DNA of 64,000 nt from Marinobacter sp. ANT_B65 (GTDB lineage Bacteria; Pseudomonadota; Gammaproteobacteria; Pseudomonadales; Oleiphilaceae). Location of the stretch: positions 344,890 through 408,889 of the forward strand of contig NZ_NXGV01000003.1 of NCBI RefSeq assembly GCF_002407605.1, read 5' to 3'. Below the pieces are notes generated by a model. It ran no database searches. It had not been told where the DNA came from and was given only the letters and a program-made list of their open reading frames with translations. Made by a program: the position numbers and the translations under genes. This document shows positions 54,569-64,000 of this stretch, piece by piece. How positions within the stretch are numbered: position 1 is the stretch's first letter; each line of letters begins with the position of its first letter.

Positions 54569-55435
54569 CTACTTCTGCTGCCAGCTTTTCTTTTCCACAC
54601 CCTTGACTGATTGCCAGATCTTGTCGAGTGCCTCGAGAGTTTCTGCGTCGAACGAGCGACCTTCACGCTCCAGAACCTGCTCAATAGCGCGGAAACGCGC
54701 TTCGAACTTGTGGTTGGTCCTTCCAATCGCCTGTTCGGGATTGACCTTCATGAAGCGAGCAAGGTTCACGCAAACAAACAGTAAATCACCCAACTCATCC
54801 TCAACGGCATCGTGTTCACCCTGCCCGGCTTCAGCAGCCTGCCAGGCTTCCTTCAATTCGTCGATTTCTTCATGGAGCTTGTCGAACACCTGGCTGACGT
54901 CTGGCCAGTCAAACCCGTGTCGCGCAGCCCGTTTCTGTAATTTCTCAGCCCGCACCATCGCTGGCAGAGCCCGGGCAATCCCGTCAAGCCGGCTTGGTGA
55001 TGTCGCCGGCTGGACATCCTCAGCCTGCTTCTGAGCCCTCTCCCCGGCTTTGATACGCTCCCAGCTCTCTTTTATCCAGGCTTCGTCTGGCCGGTTGTTC
55101 GGGTCAATACGACTTTCCAGCGTGCCGCCCGGAAACACATGGGGATGACGACGCACAAGCTTACGCACCAGATTATCCACAACAGCATCGAAACTGAAGC
55201 GGCCTTCCTCGGCCCCTATCTGCGAATAAAAAATTACCTGAAATAACAGATCACCCAATTCGTCTTTCAGGTTTACATAGTCCTCCCGGGCAATGGCATC
55301 TGCCACTTCGTGGGCTTCTTCCAGGGTATGCGGCACAACACTTTTGAATGTCTGCCTTGCATCCCAGGGGCAGCCAGTCTCCGGATCTCTCAGCCGGGCC
55401 ATCAGAACTTTCAGGTCTTCAATGGAATAGCTCAT
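54569..55435 (-). CDS. mazG: Nucleoside triphosphate pyrophosphohydrolase MazG
   Basis: A 288-residue protein with two MazG domains, each with the EExxE-12-28-ExxD metal motif (LEEAHEVADA with ELGDLLFQVIFY, and EIDELKEAW with DELGDLLFVCVNLARF). It hydrolyses NTPs and dNTPs and in E. coli limits ppGpp effects. Its ATG overlaps the relA stop (ATGA), so the two are coupled, the usual order in this group. Confidence 0.96.
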   Translation of the reverse strand: MSYSIEDLKVLMARLRDPETGCPWDARQTFKSVVPHTLEEAHEVADAIAREDYVNLKDELGDLLFQVIFYSQIGAEEGRFSFDAVVDNLVRKLVRRHPHVFPGGTLESRIDPNNRPDEAWIKESWERIKAGERAQKQAEDVQPATSPSRLDGIARALPAMVRAEKLQKRAARHGFDWPDVSQVFDKLHEEIDELKEAWQAAEAGQGEHDAVEDELGDLLFVCVNLARFMKVNPEQAIGRTNHKFEARFRAIEQVLEREGRSFDAETLEALDKIWQSVKGVEKKSWQQK

Positions 55436-57672
55436 GAGCGCTTGCGCCTGACGTCGATAACATTGGACAGGTTACGGATCTTGGCCAGCAACCGTGCTAA
55501 CTGCTCCAGACTATGTATTTCCACTTTTACCACCATGGTAGCGGTATTGTCGTCACGGTTCGTCACTGTATGGAGAGCCACAACATCACTCTTTGAGGAT
55601 GACAGGACCTGGGTAATATCCCTCAACAGACCGGATCTGTCGTATGCCTCAATCTCGATATCCACCGGATAGACGGAAGCCTGCTGGCCACCCCAACTCA
55701 CCTCAATAATCCGGTTGGGCTCGAATTCCTGCAGGTTCAGAAAGGTCAGACAGTCCTGGCTGTGCACAGTCACGCCTCTGCCCACCGTAATGTACCCGCC
55801 GATAGCGTCTCCTGGCAGTGGCTTGCAGCACTTCGCTACCTGAGTCTTCAGTTTGCCCACACCCAGAATATGGATATCAGACTCGGTATCGTAGGGTTTA
55901 CGCCGCTGAGCGCTCAGCTTCAGATCAAGCTGTTCAGACTTTGGCTCCAGCATTTGCTGGGCGACATTGGCAACGTGCGTTGGGCGAAGGTCACCGGCTC
56001 CTACGGCAGCAAACATATCTTCGGCACTGTGATAATTCACTTTTTCAGCCAGTTCACCCAGATCCACATCGTGCAACGAGAGACGTCTGAATTCATCTTC
56101 AAGAATAGCGCGACCATCTGTTATGTTCCGCTCGCGATTCTGCTCTTTGAACCAGTGAGTTACCTTCGCCCGAGCCCGTGAAGTCTGAATATAGCCAAGA
56201 CTAGGGTTGAGCCAGTCCCTGCTGGGCACAGCATTATTCTTCGAGGTAAGAACGAATATCTGCTCTCCGGTTTTCAGGGGATATGTCAGAGGTACAATCC
56301 GGCCGTTCACTTTGGCACCACGACAGGCATGGCCAATCTCGGTGTGAACACGGTAAGCAAAATCAACCGGAGTGGCACCCTGGGGGAGATCAACTACATG
56401 GCCTTCGGGCGTGAAAACGTATATCCGGTCCGAGATCACGTCAGACTTGAGATGATCCGACAGATCGGACAGATCCCCCAGTTCCTCCTGCCATTCCAGC
56501 ACCTGCCGGAGCCAGTTGATCTTGGCATCATACCCCGCAGATTTATTACCCTTGTCCGTACCCTTATATAACCAGTGCGCACAAACGCCCAGCTCTGCAT
56601 CCTCGTGCATCGCATGGGTGCGGATCTGAACTTCCAGCACTTTTCCTTCCGGCCCGATCACTGCGGTATGCAGCGACTGATAGCCATTTTCCTTGGGGCT
56701 GGCAACGTAATCATCAAACTCATTAGGAATGTGACGCCAGAGCGTGTGCACAATCCCGAGTGCGGCATAACAGTCACGCACTTCGGGAACAAGAATCCGA
56801 ACCGCCCTTATGTCGTACACCTGGGAGAAATCAATGCCTTTTATACGCATTTTCCTCCAGATGCTGTAAATATGTTTGGCTCGACCGGAAAGAGAGGCGT
56901 CTATACCCGAGGCTTTCAACTCTGACTGCAACGTGTCAATGACACGGCGGATATACCCGTCCCGGTCGAGGCGCTTCTCATCCAGGAGCTTGGCAATTTT
57001 TTTATACGCTGTCTCATGCAGATACCGGAACGAGAGGTCTTCCAGCTCCCACTTAACATGGCCGATACCCAAGCGGTGGGCCAGCGGCGCATATATATCA
57101 AAAACTTCCCGGGCAACCCTCATGCGTTTTTCTTCCGGCGCGTTCTTTACGCCACGAATAGCACAGGTACGCTCCGCAAGCTTGATCAGGGCAACGCGGA
57201 CATCGTCAATCATGGTGACCAGCATTTTCCGGACATTATCCAGCTGGCCTTCGCTCTGCCCGAGCACGTTCCCCTTGAGCGGGTGATGTATGGAAGAAAT
57301 GGCCGCCATTTGCTGCACGCCATTAATCAGACCGGCTATCTCGTCACCGAATTCCTTACGGATAACCTCCAGGGTAACCCGTTCTTCCCGCACTGCCCGG
57401 TAAAGAATGGCAGCTACAAGGCTGGCCTGATCCAGTCGCAGGCCGGCAAGCACCTGAGCCATTTCAATGCCTGTTCGGAAGCTGCTGGAACCGGACGCCC
57501 ACAACCGGTCTTCCCGGAAAGCCTGTAAATCGATTTCAGCGGCTTTTTCACAGGCCCGGCGAAACTGCTCCACATCATCCAGGTGGGTCTGCGAGGCGAT
57601 CTGCTGAACCCAGCCATCAATATCGATCTGGCCATCGCCAGTCATTGCATAGTCTTCGCGAACTTTTACCAT
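55432..57672 (-). CDS. relA: (p)ppGpp synthetase RelA
   Basis: A 746-residue RelA. The hydrolase domain is degenerate: the HD region reads ILYRAVREERVT rather than HDVVEDT, so only synthesis is expected. The synthetase motif EFDD (318-321) is the RelA-type ExDD, followed by DYVASPKENGYQSLHT. TGS, zinc-finger and ACT regions follow toward the C-terminus. RelA makes (p)ppGpp on stalled ribosomes. The start MVKVREDYAM is typical. It is coupled to mazG. Confidence 0.97.
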   Translation of the reverse strand: MVKVREDYAMTGDGQIDIDGWVQQIASQTHLDDVEQFRRACEKAAEIDLQAFREDRLWASGSSSFRTGIEMAQVLAGLRLDQASLVAAILYRAVREERVTLEVIRKEFGDEIAGLINGVQQMAAISSIHHPLKGNVLGQSEGQLDNVRKMLVTMIDDVRVALIKLAERTCAIRGVKNAPEEKRMRVAREVFDIYAPLAHRLGIGHVKWELEDLSFRYLHETAYKKIAKLLDEKRLDRDGYIRRVIDTLQSELKASGIDASLSGRAKHIYSIWRKMRIKGIDFSQVYDIRAVRILVPEVRDCYAALGIVHTLWRHIPNEFDDYVASPKENGYQSLHTAVIGPEGKVLEVQIRTHAMHEDAELGVCAHWLYKGTDKGNKSAGYDAKINWLRQVLEWQEELGDLSDLSDHLKSDVISDRIYVFTPEGHVVDLPQGATPVDFAYRVHTEIGHACRGAKVNGRIVPLTYPLKTGEQIFVLTSKNNAVPSRDWLNPSLGYIQTSRARAKVTHWFKEQNRERNITDGRAILEDEFRRLSLHDVDLGELAEKVNYHSAEDMFAAVGAGDLRPTHVANVAQQMLEPKSEQLDLKLSAQRRKPYDTESDIHILGVGKLKTQVAKCCKPLPGDAIGGYITVGRGVTVHSQDCLTFLNLQEFEPNRIIEVSWGGQQASVYPVDIEIEAYDRSGLLRDITQVLSSSKSDVVALHTVTNRDDNTATMVVKVEIHSLEQLARLLAKIRNLSNVIDVRRKRS

Positions 57673-57730
57673 ATCTGTCTTATTGTTCCAGGTGATTCAC
57701 ACAGCCATCCATGGCTGCGGACAACAAAAT

Positions 57731-59080
57731 TCAGTGTGAGTCCCGCTCAAACAGTGCCATGGACTCCACATGCGTAGTATGAGGAAACATATCCATCACA
57801 CCGGCGCGGACAAGGCGATACCCGTTTTGCGCCATCACTCCTGCGTCCCGGGCCAGAGTGGCGGGATTGCAGGAAACATACACAATACGTTTCGCATTAA
57901 ATGCGGTCAGATATTTGCAGATTTCCTCGGCACCAGAGCGCGGCGGATCGATAAGGATTTTATCAAATCCCTCTTTTGCCCAACTCTGGCCTGTAAAATC
58001 GCCATGCAAGTCAGCGCCATGGAAGGACACGTTCTCAAGCCCGTTCAGTTCAGCATTTTCCCGACCCCGGGCTACCATGGCATCATCGCCTTCCACACCG
58101 ACGACCTGAGCGCCCCTGCGTGCAAGAGGCAGGGTAAAGTTGCCCAACCCACAGAACAGATCCAGAACCCGCTCACCAGGCTGCACATCCAGCCATTCCA
58201 CAGCCCGGCTTACCATGGTCTTGTTGATCCCGGCATTAACCTGGGTAAAGTCCATGGGATGAAACTTCATGGTCAGATCAAACGCATCAAGCCTGTAGCT
58301 GAGACGTTCATCATCCTTGCCTGCTGACTCAGGCCAGATTCTGTGAACAGTGTCCGGCCCCTTGGGCTGCAGATAAACATGCAGATCATTAGCCTGACCA
58401 AACGAAATCAGCTTGTCCCGGTCGCTGCTGCTCAGCTCATCCATGTTACGGAACACCATCGCCGCAGTATCATCACCACAGGCAACCTCAACCTGGGGGA
58501 TACGGGCATAGGCATCCATGCTGTGCAGCAGGGCACGCAGAGGAAGTACCCGCTCGCCAATGCGAGGATCCAGCACAACGCAGCGGTCAATATCCGTAAG
58601 GAAACTGTTACGCTTTTCACGAAATCCTACCAACACTGACTCCCGTGCCTTGACATAACGCACGCCCATACGCGCCTTGCGACGGTATCCAAGCGTGCTT
58701 TCGGGGCGCATCGGCTCAATCCACTCTTCAGGCTCTATGCCACCAAAGTGGGCAAACTGCTCACGCAAAGTGTCTTCCTTGAACCCGATCTGGGCATCGC
58801 TGCTCATATGCTGAAGGCTGCAACCACCGCACAGGTCCGCGAACTCGCAAGGAGGCGTCTGCCGGTCAGGCGCAGCTGTAAGCACCTCAAGCGTCCGCAG
58901 TTCATCAAATTTGCTTCGGGTCGATACAACCTTGGCCATCACCGTTTCGCCCGGCAATGCTCCATCCACAAACATAATCTTGCCGTCCTGGCGAGCGATA
59001 CCGCGGCCATCATGGCTAAGTTTTTCCACTTCACAGCGCACGGGTTCCGTAGGAAGCACCTTCCTGCGTCGTCTGCTCAT
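57731..59080 (-). CDS. rlmD: 23S rRNA (uracil1939-C5)-methyltransferase RlmD (RumA)
   Basis: A 449-residue iron-sulfur methyltransferase: N-terminal TRAM domain ([18 protein letters not shown]), the cluster cysteines C-FADLCGGC plus a later cysteine (RCVVLD), the SAM motif [15 protein letters not shown], and the catalytic [12 protein letters not shown]. It methylates U1939 of 23S rRNA. ATG 59080 is used; the frame is open further upstream but that part overlaps cysM. Same strand as relA, which begins 58 bases downstream. Confidence 0.95.
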   Translation of the reverse strand: MSRRRRKVLPTEPVRCEVEKLSHDGRGIARQDGKIMFVDGALPGETVMAKVVSTRSKFDELRTLEVLTAAPDRQTPPCEFADLCGGCSLQHMSSDAQIGFKEDTLREQFAHFGGIEPEEWIEPMRPESTLGYRRKARMGVRYVKARESVLVGFREKRNSFLTDIDRCVVLDPRIGERVLPLRALLHSMDAYARIPQVEVACGDDTAAMVFRNMDELSSSDRDKLISFGQANDLHVYLQPKGPDTVHRIWPESAGKDDERLSYRLDAFDLTMKFHPMDFTQVNAGINKTMVSRAVEWLDVQPGERVLDLFCGLGNFTLPLARRGAQVVGVEGDDAMVARGRENAELNGLENVSFHGADLHGDFTGQSWAKEGFDKILIDPPRSGAEEICKYLTAFNAKRIVYVSCNPATLARDAGVMAQNGYRLVRAGVMDMFPHTTHVESMALFERDSH

Positions 59081-59106
59081 AGTATGTTCTCTTGATATCG
59101 TCAGAT

Positions 59107-60000
59107 TCAGGCGCCGGGAAACACACCGGTCGATAAATAACGGTCGCCACGGTCGCAAATAATGGCCACGATAATTGCATTTTCAACCTGCTTTGACAGC
59201 TGAAGTGCCGCGGCAATGGCACCACCGGATGAAACGCCACAAAAGATACCTTCCCGCTCTGCCAGCGCCCGCATGGTTTCCTCAGCTTCTTGCTGGCCGA
59301 TATCAAGCACCTGATCCACCCGGGTCGCATCGAAGATACTGGGCAGGTACTCTTCAGGCCAGCGGCGGATACCTGGTATCGACGCACCTTCTTTGGGCTG
59401 CAGGCCAATGATCCGGATATCGGGGTTGCGCTCCTTGAGATACCTGGAAACTCCCATTATGGTGCCTGTGGTACCCATGGAGCTGACAAAATGGGTTACC
59501 CGGCCGCCCGTCTGTTCCCAGATTTCAGGCCCGGTAGTTCGGTAATGGGACAACGGGTTATCCTGATTACTGAACTGATCAAGCACCTTGCCCTTGCCTT
59601 CAGCTTGCATTTTCAGTGCCATATCCCTGGCAACTTCCATGCCTTCATCACTACTGACCGTAATGATTTCGGCACCGTAGGCTCTCATGGATGCCCGGCG
59701 CTCCTCGCTCATGTTAGCCGGCATAATGAGCACCATGCGGTAACCCTTGATCGCTGCAGCCATTGCCAGAGCAATACCCGTATTACCGCTGGTCGCTTCA
59801 ATCAGCGTATCACCTGGCTGAATTTCACCACGACGCTCGGCTTCCTGAATCATCCCTATAGCAGGCCGATCTTTTACGGAGCCTGCGGGATTATTACCCT
59901 CAAGCTTTGCCATAATTACGTTGCTGGTATCGCCCGGAAGACGCTGCAACCGAACCAGAGGCGTATGCCCGACATAATCTTCAATCGTGGGGAAATGCAT
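59107..60000 (-). CDS. cysM: Cysteine synthase B (O-acetylserine sulfhydrylase)
   Basis: A 297-residue PLP enzyme of fold type II: PLP lysine K43 in [29 protein letters not shown] and the CysM-type FCGVSSGGA. It makes cysteine (or S-sulfocysteine from thiosulfate) from O-acetylserine. It is the first gene of the minus-strand cysM-rlmD-relA-mazG run and is divergent from barA; the 222-base space between them holds both promoters. Confidence 0.96.
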   Translation of the reverse strand: MHFPTIEDYVGHTPLVRLQRLPGDTSNVIMAKLEGNNPAGSVKDRPAIGMIQEAERRGEIQPGDTLIEATSGNTGIALAMAAAIKGYRMVLIMPANMSEERRASMRAYGAEIITVSSDEGMEVARDMALKMQAEGKGKVLDQFSNQDNPLSHYRTTGPEIWEQTGGRVTHFVSSMGTTGTIMGVSRYLKERNPDIRIIGLQPKEGASIPGIRRWPEEYLPSIFDATRVDQVLDIGQQEAEETMRALAEREGIFCGVSSGGAIAAALQLSKQVENAIIVAIICDRGDRYLSTGVFPGA

Positions 60001-60223
60001 ATGAGAACCCTGTGATACACTTTTGGGTTGGCATGATACGCGTTATAGCCCCGGCCGCCCAATACAGCTTCTCGCTAAAACCATGACCGAATGCTATAAA
60101 AAAATGTATTTTTCAGCCTGGATGACACTGACAGCAGGGTTATCTTTGCCCGGATGGCCTACTATTACACGGACGTAACCCGCTTCGACAGGCGCGTTAA
60201 GCTATTTTTTTCAGGAATATAAT

Positions 60224-63100
60224 ATGCGACGTTGGGGCATTCGCAAAAAGGTGCTGGTGGTAACACTGGTACCCACCCTGCTCACCACCCTGATTCTGGG
60301 GCTGTTTTTTACCTATAGCTGGGTTGCCAACATTGAAACCCTGCTACGGGATCGTGGCGAGTCTTTGTCTCGCCAGCTTGCTACCGGCTCGGAATACGGC
60401 CTTTTCACTGCAAACCGCAGCCTGCTGGCCAGCCTTTCCAACGCCTTGCTCGAAGAACAGGATGTGCGTTCAATTACATTCTTCGACGCTGACCGCCGCC
60501 GTTTGCTGCACACTGGCCCCGGCAGCTCTGACAATCTTGATAGCAAAGAACTGGCCAGCGAACAGGCGAGCAGCATCGCCCGCACAGCCAGCACGCGTTT
60601 TGTCACCCCGGTTTTTCTTCAGGATCTGATGATCCAGTCCATGCTCGACCCGGACGCCCGACAGGCTGCGTCGCAACAACGCGAACCTTTGGGATGGGTA
60701 GCTGTGGAAATGTCTCACACCCGAACCGAAAAAGAGACATACAAGGCATTGCTGATTTCTCTTTTGCTGGTCCTTGGCGGTGTAGTTTTCAGCCTCCTGA
60801 TTGCCCTTCGCCTGAGCCGTGCCTTTACCGGACCTGTATTTGAACTGAACGAAGCAGTGGCAAGGCTCAAGGAAGGAAAGCTCAATACCCGGGTTCACAC
60901 CGGGGCAGGCCCCGAGTTCGAGCAACTGGAGTCCGGTCTGAACGCCATGGCGGAAGAACTGAGCAAAGCTCAGGCCGAAATGCAGCAGAACATTGATCAG
61001 GCAACGGAAGACCTGCGCGAAACCCTGGAGACCATTGAAATCCAGAATATTGAGCTGGATTTCGCACGCAAGGAAGCACTGGAAGCCAGTCGCATAAAAT
61101 CTGAATTTCTGGCCAACATGTCTCATGAAATCCGGACTCCGCTCAACGGTATTATCGGTTTCACAGAGCTGCTGCTGAAAAGTCCCCTGCCCCGCCAGCA
61201 GAGAGATCACCTGAGCACGATACGCAAATCCTCGGAAATTCTTCTGACCATTATCAACGACATACTGGATTTCTCGAAGATTGAGGCCGGCAAACTGATC
61301 CTTGATCGCGTTCCCTTCCAGCTCAGGGACATAGTGGAAGAAGTGATGGTGATGCTGGCACCTGCTGCCCATAGCAAAAATCTGGATCTGGTGCCCATAG
61401 TGTATGACGATGTGCCAGACAACATCATGGGCGACCCCCTTCGGGTCAAGCAGGTGATTACCAACCTGGTAAACAACGCTATCAAATTTACCCAGACCGG
61501 TGAGGTAGTCCTGCGGGCGAGCCTTGAAGACGAGAACAAGGAAAACAATCAGGTCACCTTGCGTTTGAGCATTACAGATTCCGGTGTTGGGCTGTCCAGG
61601 GCACAGCAACAGTCGCTATTCAACGCGTTTAGCCAGGCTGATGCCTCAACCGCCAGACAGTATGGAGGCACCGGGCTTGGACTCGCGATTTCCAAGCGTC
61701 TGGTCGAAGAAATGGGCGGCAACATTGGCCTGCAGAGTGAACTGGGAAAAGGGTCTACCTTCTGGTTTACCCTTACAACTGAGCTCTCGTCCGGCGGCGA
61801 AGCGATTGCGCCCAGGGACTCCCTGCGGGGTGAGCGGGTCATCTACCTGGAACACCAGAAAACCTGTGGCCTTGCCGTGGAACATTTACTGCGAAACTGG
61901 GGCCTGACGGTTGATCGCGTTGCGTCTCCTGGCGCCATGCAGGAGAAAATTGCAGAAGCCCAGAAGAGCCAGTCGGGGTATGCGGCAGCCATTATCGGAA
62001 TCACCCGGCATCTTCTTAACTCCAGCCAGTACTGTGGGCTGGTGCGGACGCTGGAGATCGAGCGTGACTGTCGCACTCTGTTACTGACCCCAACCCTTGA
62101 AACCCATGACTCATCGCTGTCGGGGCTGGCCAGTGGCCATCTGACCAAGCCCGTATGCCGGGAGGCTCTTTACGACGAACTGCTTCTTCTCGTACATGGC
62201 ATCAGTACGTTCGGACAAGGCATTTCGCGCCAGGAACATGCCGCCCCCCTGCCCGCTCCTGCCAATATACCTAAAGTGCTGGCCGTCGATGACAACGAAG
62301 CCAACCTGAAGCTGGTTATGACCCTGCTGCAGGATCATCAGATAGACGTAGAAGGCGCATCAAGCGGTTTTGAAGCTTTGAGCAAAGCCCGGCAGAAATC
62401 TTTTGACCTGGTCTTCATGGATCTCCAGATGCCCGGCATGGATGGCGTGGAAACAACCTCCCGGCTCCGTGAGCTAGACAACAGCAGCCACAGAACAACG
62501 ATCATTGCTCTCACCGCACATGCATTGGCCGATGAGCAGGAGCGGCTGACCAGACAAGGGTTCGATGGCTATCTTCCCAAGCCTATCAGTAGCGGACAGC
62601 TGGCAGAAAGCATACAAGAGTGCACAGGTTATCAATGCCAAAGTACCGAACAGGCCCACCTGTATCCTGTACAGGAAGTCCGGGACACAAGACGCACGCT
62701 TAGGCCTTCCACACGAAAGATGCAGCGGGACTGTGTGAGCGTGGCTGAAGGTATCCAGCTTGCAGCTGGCAAGACAGATCTGGCGGAAGAGTTGTTCAGC
62801 ATGCTGCTGGAGCAGCTCCCGGCTGACCTCGACAAAATTGAACGGTTCTGGAGTAAGCGTAGCCTGGAGAACCTGCTGGAGTGCGTACATAAGCTTCACG
62901 GCGCAACCCGTTACTGCGGGGTCCCGGAGCTGCGCTCTGCTGCAAACCGCCTGGAAACAGCCCTGAAACGCTCGGCGCCGGATATGGAACTACAGAAGAG
63001 CCAGTTAGTTTCCGCTATCGAGCGGTTGCAGATCTGGAGCGAACAGACTGACTGGCAACAGATGTTCCGGGAGCATCAGCAGCAGGCTGAAACCAACTGA
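60224..63100 (+). CDS. barA: Hybrid sensor histidine kinase BarA (GacS)
   Basis: A 958-residue tripartite kinase. Two membrane helices (about 10-30 and 175-195) flank a periplasmic loop; HAMP follows to about 250, then a coiled coil. The kinase core has H301 in [12 protein letters not shown] and the ATPase motifs [10 protein letters not shown] and [13 protein letters not shown] degenerate receiver precedes the real receiver domain with D733 ([11 protein letters not shown]), and the C-terminal HPt domain has H889 (VHKLHG). BarA phosphorylates UvrY/GacA, which drives csr small RNAs. The response regulator is not in this window. AGGAA lies before the ATG. Confidence 0.95.
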   Translation: MRRWGIRKKVLVVTLVPTLLTTLILGLFFTYSWVANIETLLRDRGESLSRQLATGSEYGLFTANRSLLASLSNALLEEQDVRSITFFDADRRRLLHTGPGSSDNLDSKELASEQASSIARTASTRFVTPVFLQDLMIQSMLDPDARQAASQQREPLGWVAVEMSHTRTEKETYKALLISLLLVLGGVVFSLLIALRLSRAFTGPVFELNEAVARLKEGKLNTRVHTGAGPEFEQLESGLNAMAEELSKAQAEMQQNIDQATEDLRETLETIEIQNIELDFARKEALEASRIKSEFLANMSHEIRTPLNGIIGFTELLLKSPLPRQQRDHLSTIRKSSEILLTIINDILDFSKIEAGKLILDRVPFQLRDIVEEVMVMLAPAAHSKNLDLVPIVYDDVPDNIMGDPLRVKQVITNLVNNAIKFTQTGEVVLRASLEDENKENNQVTLRLSITDSGVGLSRAQQQSLFNAFSQADASTARQYGGTGLGLAISKRLVEEMGGNIGLQSELGKGSTFWFTLTTELSSGGEAIAPRDSLRGERVIYLEHQKTCGLAVEHLLRNWGLTVDRVASPGAMQEKIAEAQKSQSGYAAAIIGITRHLLNSSQYCGLVRTLEIERDCRTLLLTPTLETHDSSLSGLASGHLTKPVCREALYDELLLLVHGISTFGQGISRQEHAAPLPAPANIPKVLAVDDNEANLKLVMTLLQDHQIDVEGASSGFEALSKARQKSFDLVFMDLQMPGMDGVETTSRLRELDNSSHRTTIIALTAHALADEQERLTRQGFDGYLPKPISSGQLAESIQECTGYQCQSTEQAHLYPVQEVRDTRRTLRPSTRKMQRDCVSVAEGIQLAAGKTDLAEELFSMLLEQLPADLDKIERFWSKRSLENLLECVHKLHGATRYCGVPELRSAANRLETALKRSAPDMELQKSQLVSAIERLQIWSEQTDWQQMFREHQQQAETN

Positions 63101-63130
63101 GGCTGCCCCGTATACCCCTGTCAGAGTTGG

Positions 63131-63871
63131 TCAGACTCTGCCGCGCGCGCGCTCGATAATCGTTTTCATATCCCGGACAGCTTCTTTCAGTCCGCAAAAT
63201 ACTGCTCTGGCAATAATAGCGTGGCCAATATTCAGTTCATTAATGCCAGGGATGGCGGCGACCCGCTCAGTATTGTGATAATGCAGACCGTGGCCCGCGT
63301 TCACAATCAGTCCTTTTTTGCGCGCATAAGCTACTGCGTCGGCAAGAACCTCGAATGCCGCGTCTTCCGCCGCTGCACCAACAGCCTCAGCATACTCTCC
63401 TGTATGGAGCTCAATAACCGGGGCACCACAGCGCACCGCAGCATCAATCTGGGCCCGATCCGGGTCAATAAACAGGGAAACTTCCGCACCAAGCCTGGCC
63501 AATCGTTCACAGGCGCTGGCCACGCGTTCTTCCTGGCCCTCCACATCCAGTCCGCCCTCGGTGGTCAGCTCTTCCCGCTTTTCCGGAACCAGGCAAACAC
63601 ACTCAGGCCGGACTCTCGCAGCGAAATCGAGCATGGACTCAGTGACTGCCATTTCGAGATTCATTTTCGTCTGAAGCACTTCCTTCAGCAGCAACACATC
63701 ACGATCCTGGATATGACGCCGGTCTTCTCTGGGGTGAATTGTTATACCGTCAGCGCCCGCTTCTTCTGCCATAAGGGCAGCCTGAACAGGATCGGGATAA
63801 CGGGTTCCCCTGGCCTCACGCAAAGTGGCAATGTGGTCAATATTGACACCAAATAATACTCTGGGATTCAT
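63131..63871 (-). CDS. pdxJ: Pyridoxine 5'-phosphate synthase PdxJ
   Basis: A 246-residue TIM-barrel enzyme: [23 protein letters not shown] with the conserved [18 protein letters not shown] and [11 protein letters not shown]. It makes pyridoxine 5'-phosphate from 1-deoxyxylulose 5-phosphate and aminoacetone phosphate. Its ATG overlaps the recO stop (ATGA), so it is coupled to recO as in other proteobacteria. Confidence 0.97.
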   Translation of the reverse strand: MNPRVLFGVNIDHIATLREARGTRYPDPVQAALMAEEAGADGITIHPREDRRHIQDRDVLLLKEVLQTKMNLEMAVTESMLDFAARVRPECVCLVPEKREELTTEGGLDVEGQEERVASACERLARLGAEVSLFIDPDRAQIDAAVRCGAPVIELHTGEYAEAVGAAAEDAAFEVLADAVAYARKKGLIVNAGHGLHYHNTERVAAIPGINELNIGHAIIARAVFCGLKEAVRDMKTIIERARGRV

Positions 63872-64000
63872 GTGGTTTTACCCTTGGGATGGCTGAAAAG
63901 ACTGCGACTGTTCAATGGGCGCCCCTGCAACAGATAATCTGTCAGTACACGCATGACCCGCTTTGAGGCCCTCCGGCTTGCAGGCGCGTCATAATCCCCC
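63868..64000 (-). CDS. recO: DNA repair protein RecO, C-terminal end only
   Basis: The frame is open to the window edge; 43 residues are visible, reading [18 protein letters not shown] and ending [21 protein letters not shown]. The LxGRPLxSRxLF pattern is the usual C-terminus of RecO, the RecF-pathway mediator that loads RecA. The stop overlaps pdxJ by four bases, the normal recO-pdxJ arrangement, which supports the call despite the short length. Confidence 0.88.
   Translation of the reverse strand, partial: GDYDAPASRRASKRVMRVLTDYLLQGRPLNSRSLFSHPKGKTT

Noticed and set aside
60470..61609. 379-residue open frame antisense to barA
   Set aside because: Composition is typical of the shadow of a coding strand and it matches no known domain; barA motifs in the other strand are unambiguous.

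Overview
The window is chromosomal DNA of a gammaproteobacterium, most probably Marinobacter or a close relative. Three things point there. (1) The right end has the order recO-pdxJ / barA / cysM-rlmD-relA-mazG, as in Pseudomonas-Marinobacter type genomes. (2) The fatty acyl reductase at 35065-36603 closely resembles, from memory, the alcohol-forming reductase of wax-ester-making Marinobacter. (3) Most other genes (adk, tsaB, ppc, plsB, rsmJ, murI, nudC, argO/argP, yjdM) are typical gammaproteobacterial types. I saw no rRNA, tRNA, CRISPR array, insertion sequence or prophage. Genes are packed closely on both strands and no gene-free stretch exceeds about 300 bases.

Layout. 1-14 kb: a cut AraC-type regulator, an SRPBCC protein, a di-iron ODP-type beta-lactamase-fold protein, a YebC-family/amidotransferase/phospholipase D run, an AtoE-type fatty-acid transporter, a methyltransferase, rluF, a DUF2007 protein, an esterase, arfB, an NlpC/P60 lipoprotein, divergent argO/argP, a CPBP protease coupled to a dienoyl-CoA isomerase-like crotonase, and a cold-shock gene. 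14-21 kb: a diguanylate cyclase, then an apparent metal-related patch (a 58-residue protein ending in a Cys-rich tail, a periplasmic copper chaperone, yjdM, a PQQ sugar dehydrogenase) carrying three Fur-like or palindromic sites, then dacB. 21-27 kb: a five-gene operon (acyl-CoA dehydrogenase, SDR, APH-type kinase, histidine phosphatase-like, SDR) with a divergent LysR regulator. It looks like the split bacterial form of the eukaryotic ACAD10/ACAD11 fusion and may degrade hydroxyacyl-CoAs.

27-43 kb: a tartrate/isopropylmalate-type dehydrogenase, a lipoprotein, a PLP aminotransferase with a CPXCG protein, a D-2-hydroxyacid dehydrogenase, a LuxR-type response regulator next to acs, the acyl reductase, a FlhG-like ATPase, and a signalling pair (HDOD-histidine kinase and REC-PAS-GGDEF-EAL). 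42-51 kb: nudC-murI, plsB, a run adk-tsaB-disordered protein-rsmJ, and a YbaK-HDOD fusion downstream of ppc. 53-64 kb: two convergent paralogous small proteins, then the stringent-response block mazG-relA-rlmD-cysM, barA (global Gac/Bar kinase), pdxJ and the end of recO.

Together the genes suggest an aerobic marine heterotroph that uses acetate and fatty acids, makes fatty alcohol or wax esters, and has much c-di-GMP and HDOD signalling. All calls rest on reading sequence and translations by eye and on remembered family features. No database search was run.
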